Counted from the first letter of the stretch, positions 15,791-24,709 are shown. The stretch: DNA of 45,373 bases from Thermococcus sp. JdFR-02 (GCA_002009975.1 MTLP01000003.1:1-45373); one strand, 5' to 3'. Numbers and translations are program-made. The notes: generated by a model not told the origin, from the sequence alone.

Positions 15791-17446
15791 ATGCTCACCA
15801 GGGTTGCAGATGCCTACTTCGGGACTCTTCAGAGGATCAGTATCGGTCAAAAAGTAGTTATTTTCAGCGACTTTTCTGCAATAGGGAAGCATTTTGGGTA
15901 CACCATTTCACCTGGTGAGATAGAAGGCAAAATAATCGTCCTGTTCCTGCCCCTGGTTCTTATAAACCTGGTCCTGTCAGTGGTAAGCAGCATCTTCGCC
16001 ATTCTTGCTGTACTCTCGCTTCTCGCAGCGGTGGTGTTGTTGCTGATACCGAAGTTGCTGCACGCTATGCTCAGGGTGGCCTTCTTTTCAGACCTCTTCA
16101 GCTTTTCAATATACTTCCTGACGCTGGCCAACTACAAAAACCTGTATCAGTGCTTTGAAGCCGCAGCCGCCAGAACAGAGACGACTTTCTTCAAGAGGGC
16201 GCTTGTCAGGTTGCAGCTTGGCGAACTCAAATCTGTGCAGGAGGCGATGAGGTATCTAATAGAGGAGACTAGGGACTTCGGGTACGAGGCATACGAGATC
16301 CTGAGCATAATCGAGGAGGAGGTTGGCAAGGCAAGCCCCAGCTACGAAGCCGCACTTTCCGAGGTGTTGCTGATACAGCAGGGCCTGGTTGGAGTGACCA
16401 CGGAGAGATTCAGGTCTGCGCTGAACATGGCCCTGGGCGTGCTCGGGATACTTCCTGCAGTTGTGCTCACGCTCGTGCCATTCTTCCTTATGATGGCCAA
16501 CTTTGACCCTACCCTCAGCTTCGTCATGGCGGCGGTACTGCTGCTCATTTTCAACATCTTGGCAATGCTCCTGCTTGCTACGAGCCTGCCTGTCGGCGGC
16601 AGCTTCGTGAACGTTAAAAATGTTGACTGGATGACGGTGAAAGAGCTTTTTGGCATAAAGAAGGCATCTCTCCCAAACAGGGTGGAGCTCCTCTACCTGA
16701 GCCTGGCTCTGCTCCTGATGGGTGTCGTCTCCCCCGTCTTCATAGTTTTCTCAGGTGTGGTCCTCGCGCTATATGCGGTGCCTGCGATGGATTATGAAGC
16801 CCTGCTTGGTAGAATTTCCAGAGAGTTGCCGTCAGTACCGGTGTTCGCCCGAAAGGTATCATACAGGCTGAGAAGGGACATGGCCCTTGAGAAGGCGCTC
16901 GAGGATCCAACGACGATCTCCAGAGCGGTTAGGGTGAAGGCATGCACAAGGACGTTCCTTATTGAGGAGGCATCTGTACTAGAGAGGGTTATATACGACA
17001 TGGGCGAGATGGGCAAGAAGCTCGGCGAGTCCCTCGCAGCGCTTGCGAAGTACCTGAACGAGAGCATCAAGCAAAAGCTGCTCACTGCGCAGCTGTTCAG
17101 AAACTTCCGCCTCACGATATACCTGCTCCTGTTCTTCATTCCCCTTATCCCCATAGTAAGCATCTTTATTCTGAAGATGATCTCCGGCTACACGGGTTTT
17201 GAGCCGTCTGGTTCCGATATACTGGGGGGATCCATCTTCTTCGAACTAATGGACAGGATGAAGGAAGTCAACACAAAGGCTGCAGCGGTGAGCACTCTCA
17301 TGGTATCTTACGTGACGAACGCCTGCTTGGCGGTGCTCGCTTCCTTCGCCTCTGGTATCTACTACAGCGAGAAGTACAGGTTTTACCTGCTGCTCTCTGG
17401 GATTGCATTTACCATTACAGGGCTACTACTGATACTTGTAATCTAG
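15791..17446 (+). CDS. T2SSF/TadC/ArlJ-like inner platform protein
   Basis: This 551-residue membrane protein has paired hydrophobic segments near residues 50-100, at about 215-275, again near 300-330, then at about 440-470 and the C-terminus. Between them lie helical cytosolic domains such as FEAAAARTETTFFKRALVRL and LEKALEDPTTISRAV. Two repeated platform domains with this hydrophobic pattern are typical of archaeal TadC/ArlJ (T2SSF) proteins, which seat the assembly ATPase of pili and archaella. No such ATPase is found in this window. It is co-transcribed with the ParA-like gene. Confidence 0.65.
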   Translation: MLTRVADAYFGTLQRISIGQKVVIFSDFSAIGKHFGYTISPGEIEGKIIVLFLPLVLINLVLSVVSSIFAILAVLSLLAAVVLLLIPKLLHAMLRVAFFSDLFSFSIYFLTLANYKNLYQCFEAAAARTETTFFKRALVRLQLGELKSVQEAMRYLIEETRDFGYEAYEILSIIEEEVGKASPSYEAALSEVLLIQQGLVGVTTERFRSALNMALGVLGILPAVVLTLVPFFLMMANFDPTLSFVMAAVLLLIFNILAMLLLATSLPVGGSFVNVKNVDWMTVKELFGIKKASLPNRVELLYLSLALLLMGVVSPVFIVFSGVVLALYAVPAMDYEALLGRISRELPSVPVFARKVSYRLRRDMALEKALEDPTTISRAVRVKACTRTFLIEEASVLERVIYDMGEMGKKLGESLAALAKYLNESIKQKLLTAQLFRNFRLTIYLLLFFIPLIPIVSIFILKMISGYTGFEPSGSDILGGSIFFELMDRMKEVNTKAAAVSTLMVSYVTNACLAVLASFASGIYYSEKYRFYLLLSGIAFTITGLLLILVI

Positions 17447-17563
17447 AAGGGTGAAACGTGTCTCTTTCTTTAAACCACAACATTGCCCGACGAAGAATGA
17501 TAAATGATAATTAAAGTACTGCAGAATGTGTTAGATGGACTGGTTTATCTCAAGATATGTAAC

Positions 17564-17573
17564 CTATAAATAG
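17564..17573 (+). promoter_or_regulatory. TATA box (not GATTC type) of the orphan membrane gene
   Basis: CTATAAATAG lies 24 bp before ATG 17597 in AT-rich DNA and lacks GATTC. A second TTTATAAATA lies closer but at an unsuitable distance. Confidence 0.5.
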
Positions 17574-17596
17574 CTCGATATTTATAAATAAATTTG

Positions 17597-19504
17597 ATGA
17601 TAAGGAATAGATTGTCTAAGAAGCTCAAAACTCTAAATAGGTATAGTACCGGTACCAAAATTTATATAATTTATATGTTCATACTTTTAATAGGTGTATC
17701 TTTCCTAATTTATATTTATACCTTTCATGAAGAATATCTATCTGGCGTATTTGCCGAAGTAGATTCTGCTAGATATCTTTTAAGCGCGGAGGCACAAGCT
17801 CAAGCTGCAATTTTGGGAATAGTAATTTCACTTACCCTGATAGCTATTCAATTAGCGTCACAGTCTTATTCAAGCAGAATTATCGAGGCTTTTGTTAAAG
17901 ATAAATGGTTATGGCTACTTTTATTGTTATATTGTATATCTATAATGTATGATTTAGTGATTCTTAGTTTAATTTCAAACAATTTCAAATATATTCAAAT
18001 ATTTGTTGTTTTAAGTCTTATTCTTATGACTTTTTCTATTGGTCTATTGTTTCCTTATATAGATTCTGTTACAAAGAAGCTATTGCCCGGGAGTATCATA
18101 AGCAGCATAAGTAATCAAATTAAAAGAGAAGAATTATTAGACGAAATAAACAATTTGACACATTCTGATTTTATTATGTTTAAATCTTTTAATGAGGAAA
18201 CATCAATTCGTCCAATATTAGATATTATAAAAGCAAGTATTTATAATAATGATCCTGTTACTGCAAAATATGGGATTAATGAAATAGCTAAAATTGCAGA
18301 AGATGTTTTCAAGTATATCTATGGCCCATCAGAAACTAAAAAAGCATTATCATTCTTTTTTGGACATATTTACGAAATATGGCAAACAACATTAATAAAA
18401 AAAGATGAATTGACCGCTATCCAGGTGGCAATATGTTTAAAGAATATTATAAAAATTGATAAAGAAACTTTAAATTATATCCCATCGTTCTATTATAAAA
18501 TATTCACTAAATCATTATTTGACACATCAATTAAGAATAATTGGGACGAATTTCTGGAAGAACTCATAGATATACATATAGAATTAGCTGACATATCTGT
18601 CAAATATAATTTGGAAAATTCATTTAATGAAGTCATTAATGCGTTAGAACAAATTGGTACCGAAACCATGAGATATGGAGACCGGTATATACATTACATT
18701 TTTATTATTAATAAAAAATTAGGCGAATTTTTGGAAAATTCTGTAGTAAAAAAGTGGGGTCCTGTTTCAGCGGATATTTTGAAATATATACAAGAAACAA
18801 GTGAATTTTTAATTGAAAATGCTAAATCACATACTATACTTGCATCAATTTTTTCTGGTGACTGGGGTAGATTTATGCCTTTAAATAATCTGGAAAGTAT
18901 AGCGAAAATTTTAATTAATAATGATTTCTATAATGATCATTGGTGGTATAAATTATTTTCGTTTTATTTATTACGGGAAGGTCCTTATTATAATATTGGA
19001 AAGAAATATGCACAAAAAATCTATGGAAATCCTTTATTTGACATAATAAAATCACTTGAAGAGATTGGAATACATGCAATTGAGCATGGATATGAAGAAG
19101 CTGTAGAAACTGTAATTAAAACTCTTACAGATATAGCGGTTGTTGATTTATATGAAGGTGGACCTAATATTGATAAATTTTTGCAAACTTTTAATGTAAT
19201 AAAAGAAAATTCACCTGATAAACTTCAAAAAAATATTTTTAAATGTGTAAATTCATCTGTAGAAGAACTAACGGAAAAAGTTATTGATATTGTGCGATCA
19301 ATAAAAGAAGATGAAAATTCAAATATATTAAGATATTGTAATCTTTTAATAGAGATGGGGCAGTATGGTTATAAGAATGTTATTGATCAAGTTTTAAGGA
19401 ATCATGCGGAGACTTCCCAGTATATACGAGGTTATAAAAAATTTGAGCAATTGAGAGACTGTTACTATGAAAAAAGTTCAGGTGAACCTCATTTTGATGC
19501 CTGA
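17597..19504 (+). CDS. AT-rich orphan membrane protein, DUF2254-like N-terminus
   Basis: The 635-residue protein has four membrane segments in residues about 20-155. One phrase, ILGIVISLTLIAIQLASQSYSSRI, closely recalls the FSitlvalqlaSsqySPR signature of DUF2254 membrane proteins. The remaining 480 residues are soluble, helical and repeat-like, with no enzyme motif. Base composition is far more AT-rich than the surrounding genes and the GATTC promoter is absent, so it was probably acquired. Membrane segments plus a long sensor-like domain would fit a defence or stress effector, which is inference. Confidence 0.6.
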   Translation: MIRNRLSKKLKTLNRYSTGTKIYIIYMFILLIGVSFLIYIYTFHEEYLSGVFAEVDSARYLLSAEAQAQAAILGIVISLTLIAIQLASQSYSSRIIEAFVKDKWLWLLLLLYCISIMYDLVILSLISNNFKYIQIFVVLSLILMTFSIGLLFPYIDSVTKKLLPGSIISSISNQIKREELLDEINNLTHSDFIMFKSFNEETSIRPILDIIKASIYNNDPVTAKYGINEIAKIAEDVFKYIYGPSETKKALSFFFGHIYEIWQTTLIKKDELTAIQVAICLKNIIKIDKETLNYIPSFYYKIFTKSLFDTSIKNNWDEFLEELIDIHIELADISVKYNLENSFNEVINALEQIGTETMRYGDRYIHYIFIINKKLGEFLENSVVKKWGPVSADILKYIQETSEFLIENAKSHTILASIFSGDWGRFMPLNNLESIAKILINNDFYNDHWWYKLFSFYLLREGPYYNIGKKYAQKIYGNPLFDIIKSLEEIGIHAIEHGYEEAVETVIKTLTDIAVVDLYEGGPNIDKFLQTFNVIKENSPDKLQKNIFKCVNSSVEELTEKVIDIVRSIKEDENSNILRYCNLLIEMGQYGYKNVIDQVLRNHAETSQYIRGYKKFEQLRDCYYEKSSGEPHFDA

Positions 19505-19619
19505 AAAAAAGCCTCAGTACTAATCTTATTACCTAACTTGTAAAATTGAAAAATAATTGGTAAAAGAACGGGAAGCTATTATCTTGTATGTCTTTATCAC
19601 TGTGTCTTGATCTAAGTGT

Positions 19620-19633
19620 GATTCCTTTATAAG
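19620..19633 (+). promoter_or_regulatory. GATTC-TATA promoter, copy 8
   Basis: GATTCCTTTATAAG, 25 bp from ATG 19658. Confidence 0.8.
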
Positions 19634-19657
19634 CAGAGCCTTCTAATGGGGAGAGAT

Positions 19658-21937
19658 ATGCGCAAGCTCATAGCTGCGATACTGACCATTACTCTGCTCG
19701 CTGGCTTCGCCTACCTGTTGCTACACCACGAAAAGAAGATAGAGTGTAGGGCGGAGTTCAGCTATGGTGAGGATGGGAGATACATCCTTATAGACCCGCC
19801 CGGAACCGTGCTTATTAATGAGATACAGCTCAAGGACATCACATTCAGAATAAACGAGCGTGCAGACGTGTACAAGCTCTACTACAGGTGGTCGCCCGAA
19901 ACTAGGGTGAGCTTGAAGGTCTACACTGACAGAGGCGTGTGCACCATCTCAAAGAAAACACCCTCAGTTAGGGAGTCACTCACATTTGAGACTGTTGAGA
20001 GCATACCAGACCATATCTTTGTCAGGGTGGACAGTGCAGGCTACAGGGTATCCATCCTGACCTTTCAGACGCCTCTGAAAGTTGTCCTCTACAGGGGGCC
20101 TTCGGTGTTTACTGATGAGGGCGACCTTTACAGGGTCTACACTCTGCTGAAGAGGCAGCTCAGGGAAGCCGGTTTTGAAGTGGAGGAGAGCACTGAGGTA
20201 TCAGGGGATATTGCCGTGATTGCAGGGGGTGTAATCCCTCAGAACCTGAGTACAGAAACAAAGATAATCTACCTGGGCAAGACGCCGCCAGGGAAGTACA
20301 TTGCGAACCCCTCGGGAGGCATAGATAAGGGAGAGCCCATCGTCAAATTCGTCGAGAGCACATCAGATTACCTGCTGCCTGAGGGCAGAGTGAAATCGCT
20401 CTACTACCCTGCAGGGATAACAGAGTGGCTGAAAAGAAGGGAAGACGGACAGCCGGGGGTCTTTGCCTACAGAAACTTCGTCATCTACACATCAGGCATC
20501 GATGACTTCCCCTCTCCAGAGGTCTGTGCGAGGGAGGTGCTGAGGACCATCCTCAAGGGCAGGCTTGTGGAGTTTGAGGATGACAATTATATCAACGCGA
20601 AAGTGGTGCTCCCTGCGGAGCCAGGCAATTACACAGCTGTGGCTCTCGGCTGGAAGGGAAGCTTTATCTCCACCTCTAAAAAGCTCACTGTAACTGTGCC
20701 GGAGACGAAGGGTGATGTAGAGGTGAGAAGGGTCTCTAGCAGGGAGGCCAGGGTGTCTGTTTTCTCGGAAGACAAAACAGCTCTGTGGCTGGTAAACTAC
20801 TACAACGGGTACATGAGCAAGGACGTGTTCAACCTCTCCAGCCCAGTGGCGACGATCACAATCAGCCTCCATGACGGCGGCAACCTTCTCGTCTTGTACA
20901 ACTCAAAAGGTGAAGCTTTGGCAGCCCAACATGTACACGTCCCGCACTACAGAGTTGTTCTTGAGGACAATGTCCCTGTCCTCTATAGGGATGGACAGCC
21001 CTATAGCGGTGAGGTAACGCTGCTGACAAAGAGAGGTGAGAGAAGGGTCTACGTTAATGGGGGCAAACTTCCCAGAGCGGAGTTCGTCGTGGTGGACGGC
21101 TTTAACATCCCGATACCCAGAAGCCACTACAGCGTTACACCTGAACATATTCTCATCCTGATTGTGTTCCTGTTCATGGTCTTCTCAAAGCTGAAGAAAG
21201 AGGAGAAGGATGACGAACTTATCATAGTGTTCCGCAGGCCCGTCAGTCCCGGCGAGGAGGAGTCTGTGGAGATATCCGCTGAAGAGGTGGTGCACAGCAT
21301 GGAGAGGTTCTCTGAAGCCGTGGGCAGAAAATGGGTGCCTTTGAGCGCCGACGAGGTCAGGATGGCCCTTATCAAGTACGCTCCAAATGTGACCTTTCAT
21401 CCATCCCTCAAGGAAGTCAGGTCCCTTATGGATGCGATGGCCGCTGCGGGCTACGTGGTGGCCCAGGATGGGTACTACGCTCCGGAGAGGTGGTGCAGGG
21501 ATCAGAGCATGCTCCATCTGGTGATGTGCAGAGCGATCTATGAAAAGTTGGTGGAGAGGGGAGTGGCAGCGAGGATAACGACCAAGATGAGGGTGGAGGA
21601 GGTGCAGAGGGAGGTCAGGGCAACCGGAGACGGTATTGAAGTGGTTGAGAGAACCGTAAAGAAGAGGGCGAAGGTTCCAGATGTTGTGGGTGTAAAGGGC
21701 CACCGATTCTTCCTGGTGGAGTGTGAGACGGGGAAAAACAGAAATCCGAACAAAATAAAGGCGTTCATAAAGAAAGCTCAGGCGTTTCCCGAGAACTTCG
21801 TGTTCATTCTCGTAATCACCCCGGAGGCGCAGAAGATCCTCGATGCTGCCATCGAAGAGATCGGGCCAGTGCTCAGAGAGCTGGAAGAGCAGGACAGGTT
21901 CCAGCTTTACTACTACAGGGACGGGAAAATTTTCTAG
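19658..21937 (+). CDS. Membrane protein with external beta domain and cytoplasmic winged-helix/PD-(D/E)XK-like domain
   Basis: ATG 19658 is chosen over 19646 because it lies at the leaderless distance from the promoter. The 759-residue product has an N-terminal anchor (LIAAILTITLLAGFAYLLL), a long external beta-rich region to about residue 490, and a membrane helix (about 496-513, HILILIVFLFMVF). The cytoplasmic part has a possible winged helix (SADEVRMALIKYA to YYAPERW) and then PDVVGV, FFLVECETGK and FVFILVITP. The last three match the Asp and Glu-x-Glu/Lys core of PD-(D/E)XK nucleases, such as those at the end of replication-relaxation proteins. A nuclease held under the membrane beside pilus genes suggests DNA processing during transfer. 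No test of activity is possible here. Confidence 0.7.
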   Translation: MRKLIAAILTITLLAGFAYLLLHHEKKIECRAEFSYGEDGRYILIDPPGTVLINEIQLKDITFRINERADVYKLYYRWSPETRVSLKVYTDRGVCTISKKTPSVRESLTFETVESIPDHIFVRVDSAGYRVSILTFQTPLKVVLYRGPSVFTDEGDLYRVYTLLKRQLREAGFEVEESTEVSGDIAVIAGGVIPQNLSTETKIIYLGKTPPGKYIANPSGGIDKGEPIVKFVESTSDYLLPEGRVKSLYYPAGITEWLKRREDGQPGVFAYRNFVIYTSGIDDFPSPEVCAREVLRTILKGRLVEFEDDNYINAKVVLPAEPGNYTAVALGWKGSFISTSKKLTVTVPETKGDVEVRRVSSREARVSVFSEDKTALWLVNYYNGYMSKDVFNLSSPVATITISLHDGGNLLVLYNSKGEALAAQHVHVPHYRVVLEDNVPVLYRDGQPYSGEVTLLTKRGERRVYVNGGKLPRAEFVVVDGFNIPIPRSHYSVTPEHILILIVFLFMVFSKLKKEEKDDELIIVFRRPVSPGEEESVEISAEEVVHSMERFSEAVGRKWVPLSADEVRMALIKYAPNVTFHPSLKEVRSLMDAMAAAGYVVAQDGYYAPERWCRDQSMLHLVMCRAIYEKLVERGVAARITTKMRVEEVQREVRATGDGIEVVERTVKKRAKVPDVVGVKGHRFFLVECETGKNRNPNKIKAFIKKAQAFPENFVFILVITPEAQKILDAAIEEIGPVLRELEEQDRFQLYYYRDGKIF

Positions 21938-21942
21938 CCCCT

Positions 21943-21956
21943 GATTCTTTTTTAAG
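21943..21956 (+). promoter_or_regulatory. GATTC-TATA promoter, copy 9
   Basis: GATTCTTTTTTAAG. An ATG at 21976 is 20 bp away. The TatA gene starts at 22048 behind a strong Shine-Dalgarno sequence. Confidence 0.8.
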
Positions 21957-21975
21957 GCCGTTCTGTAAAGCAGGG

Positions 21976-22005
21976 ATGACCCGTCTTAACAATTGTAGCC
22001 ATTAG
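21976..22005 (+). CDS. Possible leader peptide upstream of TatA
   Basis: ATG 21976 lies 20 bp from the promoter box and opens a nine-residue frame (MTRLNNCSH) before the tatA ribosome site at 22031-22040. As at 6850, it could be a translated leader; chance is not excluded. Confidence 0.2.
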   Translation: MTRLNNCSH

Positions 22006-22047
22006 GGCCTCTTCCTTGTTGCTAAAAATAAGGAGAGGTGTTCGAAG

Positions 22048-22203
22048 ATGATTGGTACAGCCGAGTTGGTAGTTGTTGCCGGAATCGTGGTGCTGCTCTT
22101 CGGTGCCAGCAAGATACCCGAACTCGCACGCGGTCTCGGAAGAGCGAAAAGAGAATTCATAGAAGCTGCAAAAAGCGATTCGAGAAATGGCAGCGAAGAG
22201 TAG
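22048..22203 (+). CDS. tatA: TatA, pore subunit of the twin-arginine translocase
   Basis: The 51-residue frame has the complete TatA plan: a short membrane helix (AELVVVAGIVVLLFGASKIP), the FG hinge, and an amphipathic helix (ELARGLGRAKREFIEAAK). It starts at ATG 22048, 7 nt after AGGAGAGGTG. TatA multimers form the export channel for folded proteins carrying an SRRxFLK signal. The same window encodes such a protein (3973-6771) under the same promoter class. No TatC is present, so this copy must use a TatC encoded elsewhere. It is followed 2 nt later by 22206-22736. Confidence 0.9.
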   Translation: MIGTAELVVVAGIVVLLFGASKIPELARGLGRAKREFIEAAKSDSRNGSEE

Positions 22204-22205
22204 GG

Positions 22206-22736
22206 ATGTTCGGGAAAAAGGAGAAAGATATCAGGCTTCCTGTAGGGAAGCTTCTGAAGAAGGTGCACAACGCCGAAATTTCCGATATCCTGTTTAATGT
22301 GCACAGGGCCAGGGAGGTTGAATTTTCCGGGTACTTCAAGCTTTTCGTCAGGGATACTGGAGCCATAGTTAAGATACTCATTCTTGAGGGTGCGCCTGTT
22401 GCCTGCTCCATGATAAGTGGATCCTCTGTTTCCAACAGCCCTGAAAAGATTTTTAACTCACTGAAGGATGTGCTCTTTGATGTGGAGGTGTATGAGTTCG
22501 ACGACATTGACGCAATGCTGGCGAGAGACCTCAACAGATCTGTAATTCAAGACGGGTCTGGGGGAAAGCTGCGCACCTTGTTTAAATCGATGCTTCAAAG
22601 AGAGACTCCACCCCCCGAACAGCAGGTCCGCCAGACTAAAAAGCCCGCTCCAAGCAGGGATGAGCTGATGAAAAAGTACAGGCTCATAGACCCCTCTGAT
22701 GAAGAGATAGAAAGGCTGATAAGAAACGCTTTTTGA
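22206..22736 (+). CDS. DUF2226-like cytosolic protein
   Basis: The 176-residue product starts MFGKKEKDIRLPVGKLLK and includes FSGYFKLFVRDTGAIVKILI and LEGAPVACSM. The LPVGKLL opening and the tGY...G..vA pattern resemble archaeal DUF2226 proteins, whose function is not established. A proline-rich linker leads to a C-terminal helix (PSDEEIERLIRNAF). ATG 22206 follows the TatA stop, so it is in the TatA operon. The frame is open upstream to 22038 but that region is tatA in another frame. Confidence 0.6.
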   Translation: MFGKKEKDIRLPVGKLLKKVHNAEISDILFNVHRAREVEFSGYFKLFVRDTGAIVKILILEGAPVACSMISGSSVSNSPEKIFNSLKDVLFDVEVYEFDDIDAMLARDLNRSVIQDGSGGKLRTLFKSMLQRETPPPEQQVRQTKKPAPSRDELMKKYRLIDPSDEEIERLIRNAF

Positions 22737-22763
22737 AATGGCTAGTGCAATTACACTCCATTG

Positions 22764-22785
22764 CAAGGTCTCGTAGTTTCGAGTA
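22764..22785. repeat. Direct repeat, left copy flanking the ATPase module
   Basis: CAAGGTCTCG at 22764-22773, then AGT and CGA at near-matching spacing. The same 10-mer recurs at 24710-24719 beyond the two-gene ATPase module, consistent with duplication of an insertion target. Confidence 0.4.
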
Positions 22786-22884
22786 GCTTCTCTTATAATA
22801 ACCAGTAATGATGTAATAGGTGCTGTTGTGTGCCAAGGAATTTGCTGTTGAAGTACTACTGATGACAGATGTTTTTTGAGAAAC

Positions 22885-22894
22885 CTTTTTAAAC
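22885..22894 (+). promoter_or_regulatory. TATA box (not GATTC type) of the ATPase module
   Basis: CTTTTTAAAC lies 22 bp before ATG 22916, so the transcript is probably leaderless. Confidence 0.5.
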
Positions 22895-22915
22895 TCTGGA
22901 TAAAACTGATTAAAC

Positions 22916-23998
22916 ATGAGTGATACAGATACCAAGAAGCTGAAACTCAAAAATTTCCGTGGAGTGAAAAAAGGGGAAGTTGAACTTGGGGATATGACAA
23001 TACTTATAGGGGCGAACAACTCCGCCAAGAGCACAATACTTGAGGCAATTTTTCTTATTTCAAACCCGCTCCGCTCTGTTCCCTATATGAAGCCCGCAGA
23101 AAAAGATGTAGCCCTGCCTCTTAACGCCGTTTCACTAATTCATGAGTTGCACAAAACCCTCACTAGTGAGGGATATGCTTTTCTGCTGTATAAATACACC
23201 GCCGACTCGGCGGAAATAGGGTTAAACTTTAAGTCACGCAACATACAATTAAACTATGCATACTTACGTTTTAAAAAAACGGGTCATGAAATATTCCTAT
23301 CTACAGATATACCGACCATTACTCATAAAAATTTCCACACCCCTGCCGGAATCGTCAAAGCGTTTGGAAGTCTGGGAGTATCAGTTAATAAAACCACCCC
23401 TGAATTTTTAAATGATGTTTTACTGACAGAAGAATCCCTCTTAATCTCTTCCGAGCTTATAAAGCATGCCTACTGGTATATGCACAACAACTGGGCAAAT
23501 ATAATGAACCTTGGCATAACCAAGGAGGTTGCAAAGGACATCTCCCGTCTGGTTAATGAGAATTTTGTGAACATAACAATAGAACCATTTTTGGGAGGTA
23601 GGCTTTCAGTATTTGGCTTTCTCGAAGACGGCACTAGGATAAGGCTGGGAGACCTCGGTGCAGGTGCGCAGATATATATAACCGCTAGGATATTGTACGA
23701 ACTCACAAAGCCAAAGCTTCTGCTCTGGGACGACGTAGAGTCCCACATGAACCCCCGCATGCTTGTAAGAATAGCTGAGTGGTTCTCCGAGCTTATCAAG
23801 AATGGAGTCCAAATTGTAATCACAACCCACAGCCTTGAGGCCGCTAAAATAATCGCCGAGTTCATTGAGGATGCCAAAATCTGCACAACCACACTAAAAG
23901 ACGGCATGCTTAAAACAAGAGAACTGTCAATAGATGAAGTTAACAGCTTACTATCTGCAGGAATCGACGTTAGACTTGCAGATACGGTGATAGTGTGA
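22916..23998 (+). CDS. OLD/AriA-like AAA ATPase
   Basis: The 360-residue SMC/ABC-type ATPase has LKNFRGVKKGEVEL at the N-terminus, Walker A GANNSAKST (about 33-41), a signature LGDLGAGAQIY (about 243), Walker B LLLWDDVESHMNP (about 268) and a switch histidine in ITTHSLEAAK. Walker B reads DD in place of the usual DE. The layout is that of the AAA_15/21 group, which includes OLD nucleases, Gabija and PARIS AriA. The C-terminal TOPRIM domain of OLD is missing and the next gene overlaps by 4 nt (GTGA), as expected for a split ATPase/effector pair. ATG 22916 is leaderless. Confidence 0.85.
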   Translation: MSDTDTKKLKLKNFRGVKKGEVELGDMTILIGANNSAKSTILEAIFLISNPLRSVPYMKPAEKDVALPLNAVSLIHELHKTLTSEGYAFLLYKYTADSAEIGLNFKSRNIQLNYAYLRFKKTGHEIFLSTDIPTITHKNFHTPAGIVKAFGSLGVSVNKTTPEFLNDVLLTEESLLISSELIKHAYWYMHNNWANIMNLGITKEVAKDISRLVNENFVNITIEPFLGGRLSVFGFLEDGTRIRLGDLGAGAQIYITARILYELTKPKLLLWDDVESHMNPRMLVRIAEWFSELIKNGVQIVITTHSLEAAKIIAEFIEDAKICTTTLKDGMLKTRELSIDEVNSLLSAGIDVRLADTVIV

Positions 23999-24672
23999 GG
24001 CTAAAACCTCTTAGTCCACAACTTGAAGCAAAGATGAAGAAAAAATTATCAAAATTGATATCAAAAAATTTTAAAAACAATATTTTATCCGGAGATGGCG
24101 ATATTCGCTCCCTCATCATACTAGGAGATGGAGATGGAGACGATCTTGTCATCCCTATAGTTTGCCATCACCTCAACGGTGAGAAAACAGTTGGAATAAC
24201 AAAACCCGTAAATCCGAGAATAGGGGCTATAAGTGAGCTGCCAGTTATCCTCCCTCTTTTGAACGTTAATAAGATAGCCCTGGTAATGGACCAGGAAGGA
24301 GACGAATTAAAACAGCTATATAAACAAATCGAGAAGAAATTGAGGAAGATGAACGTAAAATTTGAAAAAGGAGATGCTGACAGGAGGCTTGTGCGCTATA
24401 TTTGCAAGCTTGGTCCAAGAAAATTTGAGCTTATCTTAATTATAAGTGGGATAGATGAGATGCCCTTGAAGATGCATAAAATCGAAGATCATTTACTTAA
24501 GGCTCTCTCAAAGCTTTCAAAAACAGAATATGATGTTGGAGATTCAAAGGAAGCATGGGAAGGCTTAGACAAATCTACTCAGCGAGAAGTGCTTCTGAAG
24601 CTGAAGGATTCCAGAAACCTGTGCCTTGGTATATTCTCCCAGCATTCTAAGGGTCTGGAACTTTTAGAGTAG
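23995..24672 (+). CDS. Partner of the OLD-like ATPase, possible TOPRIM-like effector
   Basis: The 225-residue product has acidic clusters at beta-strand ends (ILGDGDGDDL near residue 44 and ALVMDQEGDEL near 95, then KGDADRRLVRY). The Asp-x(4)-Asp pattern after a hydrophobic strand recalls TOPRIM/DUF3226 or DUF4276-like partners encoded beside AAA ATPases. The match is weak, and coupling to the ATPase by a GTGA overlap is the stronger clue. In PARIS-like systems the ATPase holds the effector until a phage protein triggers release. That role is only suggested here. Confidence 0.65.
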   Translation: MRLKPLSPQLEAKMKKKLSKLISKNFKNNILSGDGDIRSLIILGDGDGDDLVIPIVCHHLNGEKTVGITKPVNPRIGAISELPVILPLLNVNKIALVMDQEGDELKQLYKQIEKKLRKMNVKFEKGDADRRLVRYICKLGPRKFELILIISGIDEMPLKMHKIEDHLLKALSKLSKTEYDVGDSKEAWEGLDKSTQREVLLKLKDSRNLCLGIFSQHSKGLELLE

Positions 24673-24709
24673 GTGGTAAAATCCTTTGCATGGATTATGT
24701 TTGGAGAAT

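Noticed and set aside
23200-23216. CCGCCGA/TCGGCGG inverted repeat as a regulatory hairpin
   Set aside because: It is inside the ATPase coding sequence and has no positional link to a gene boundary.
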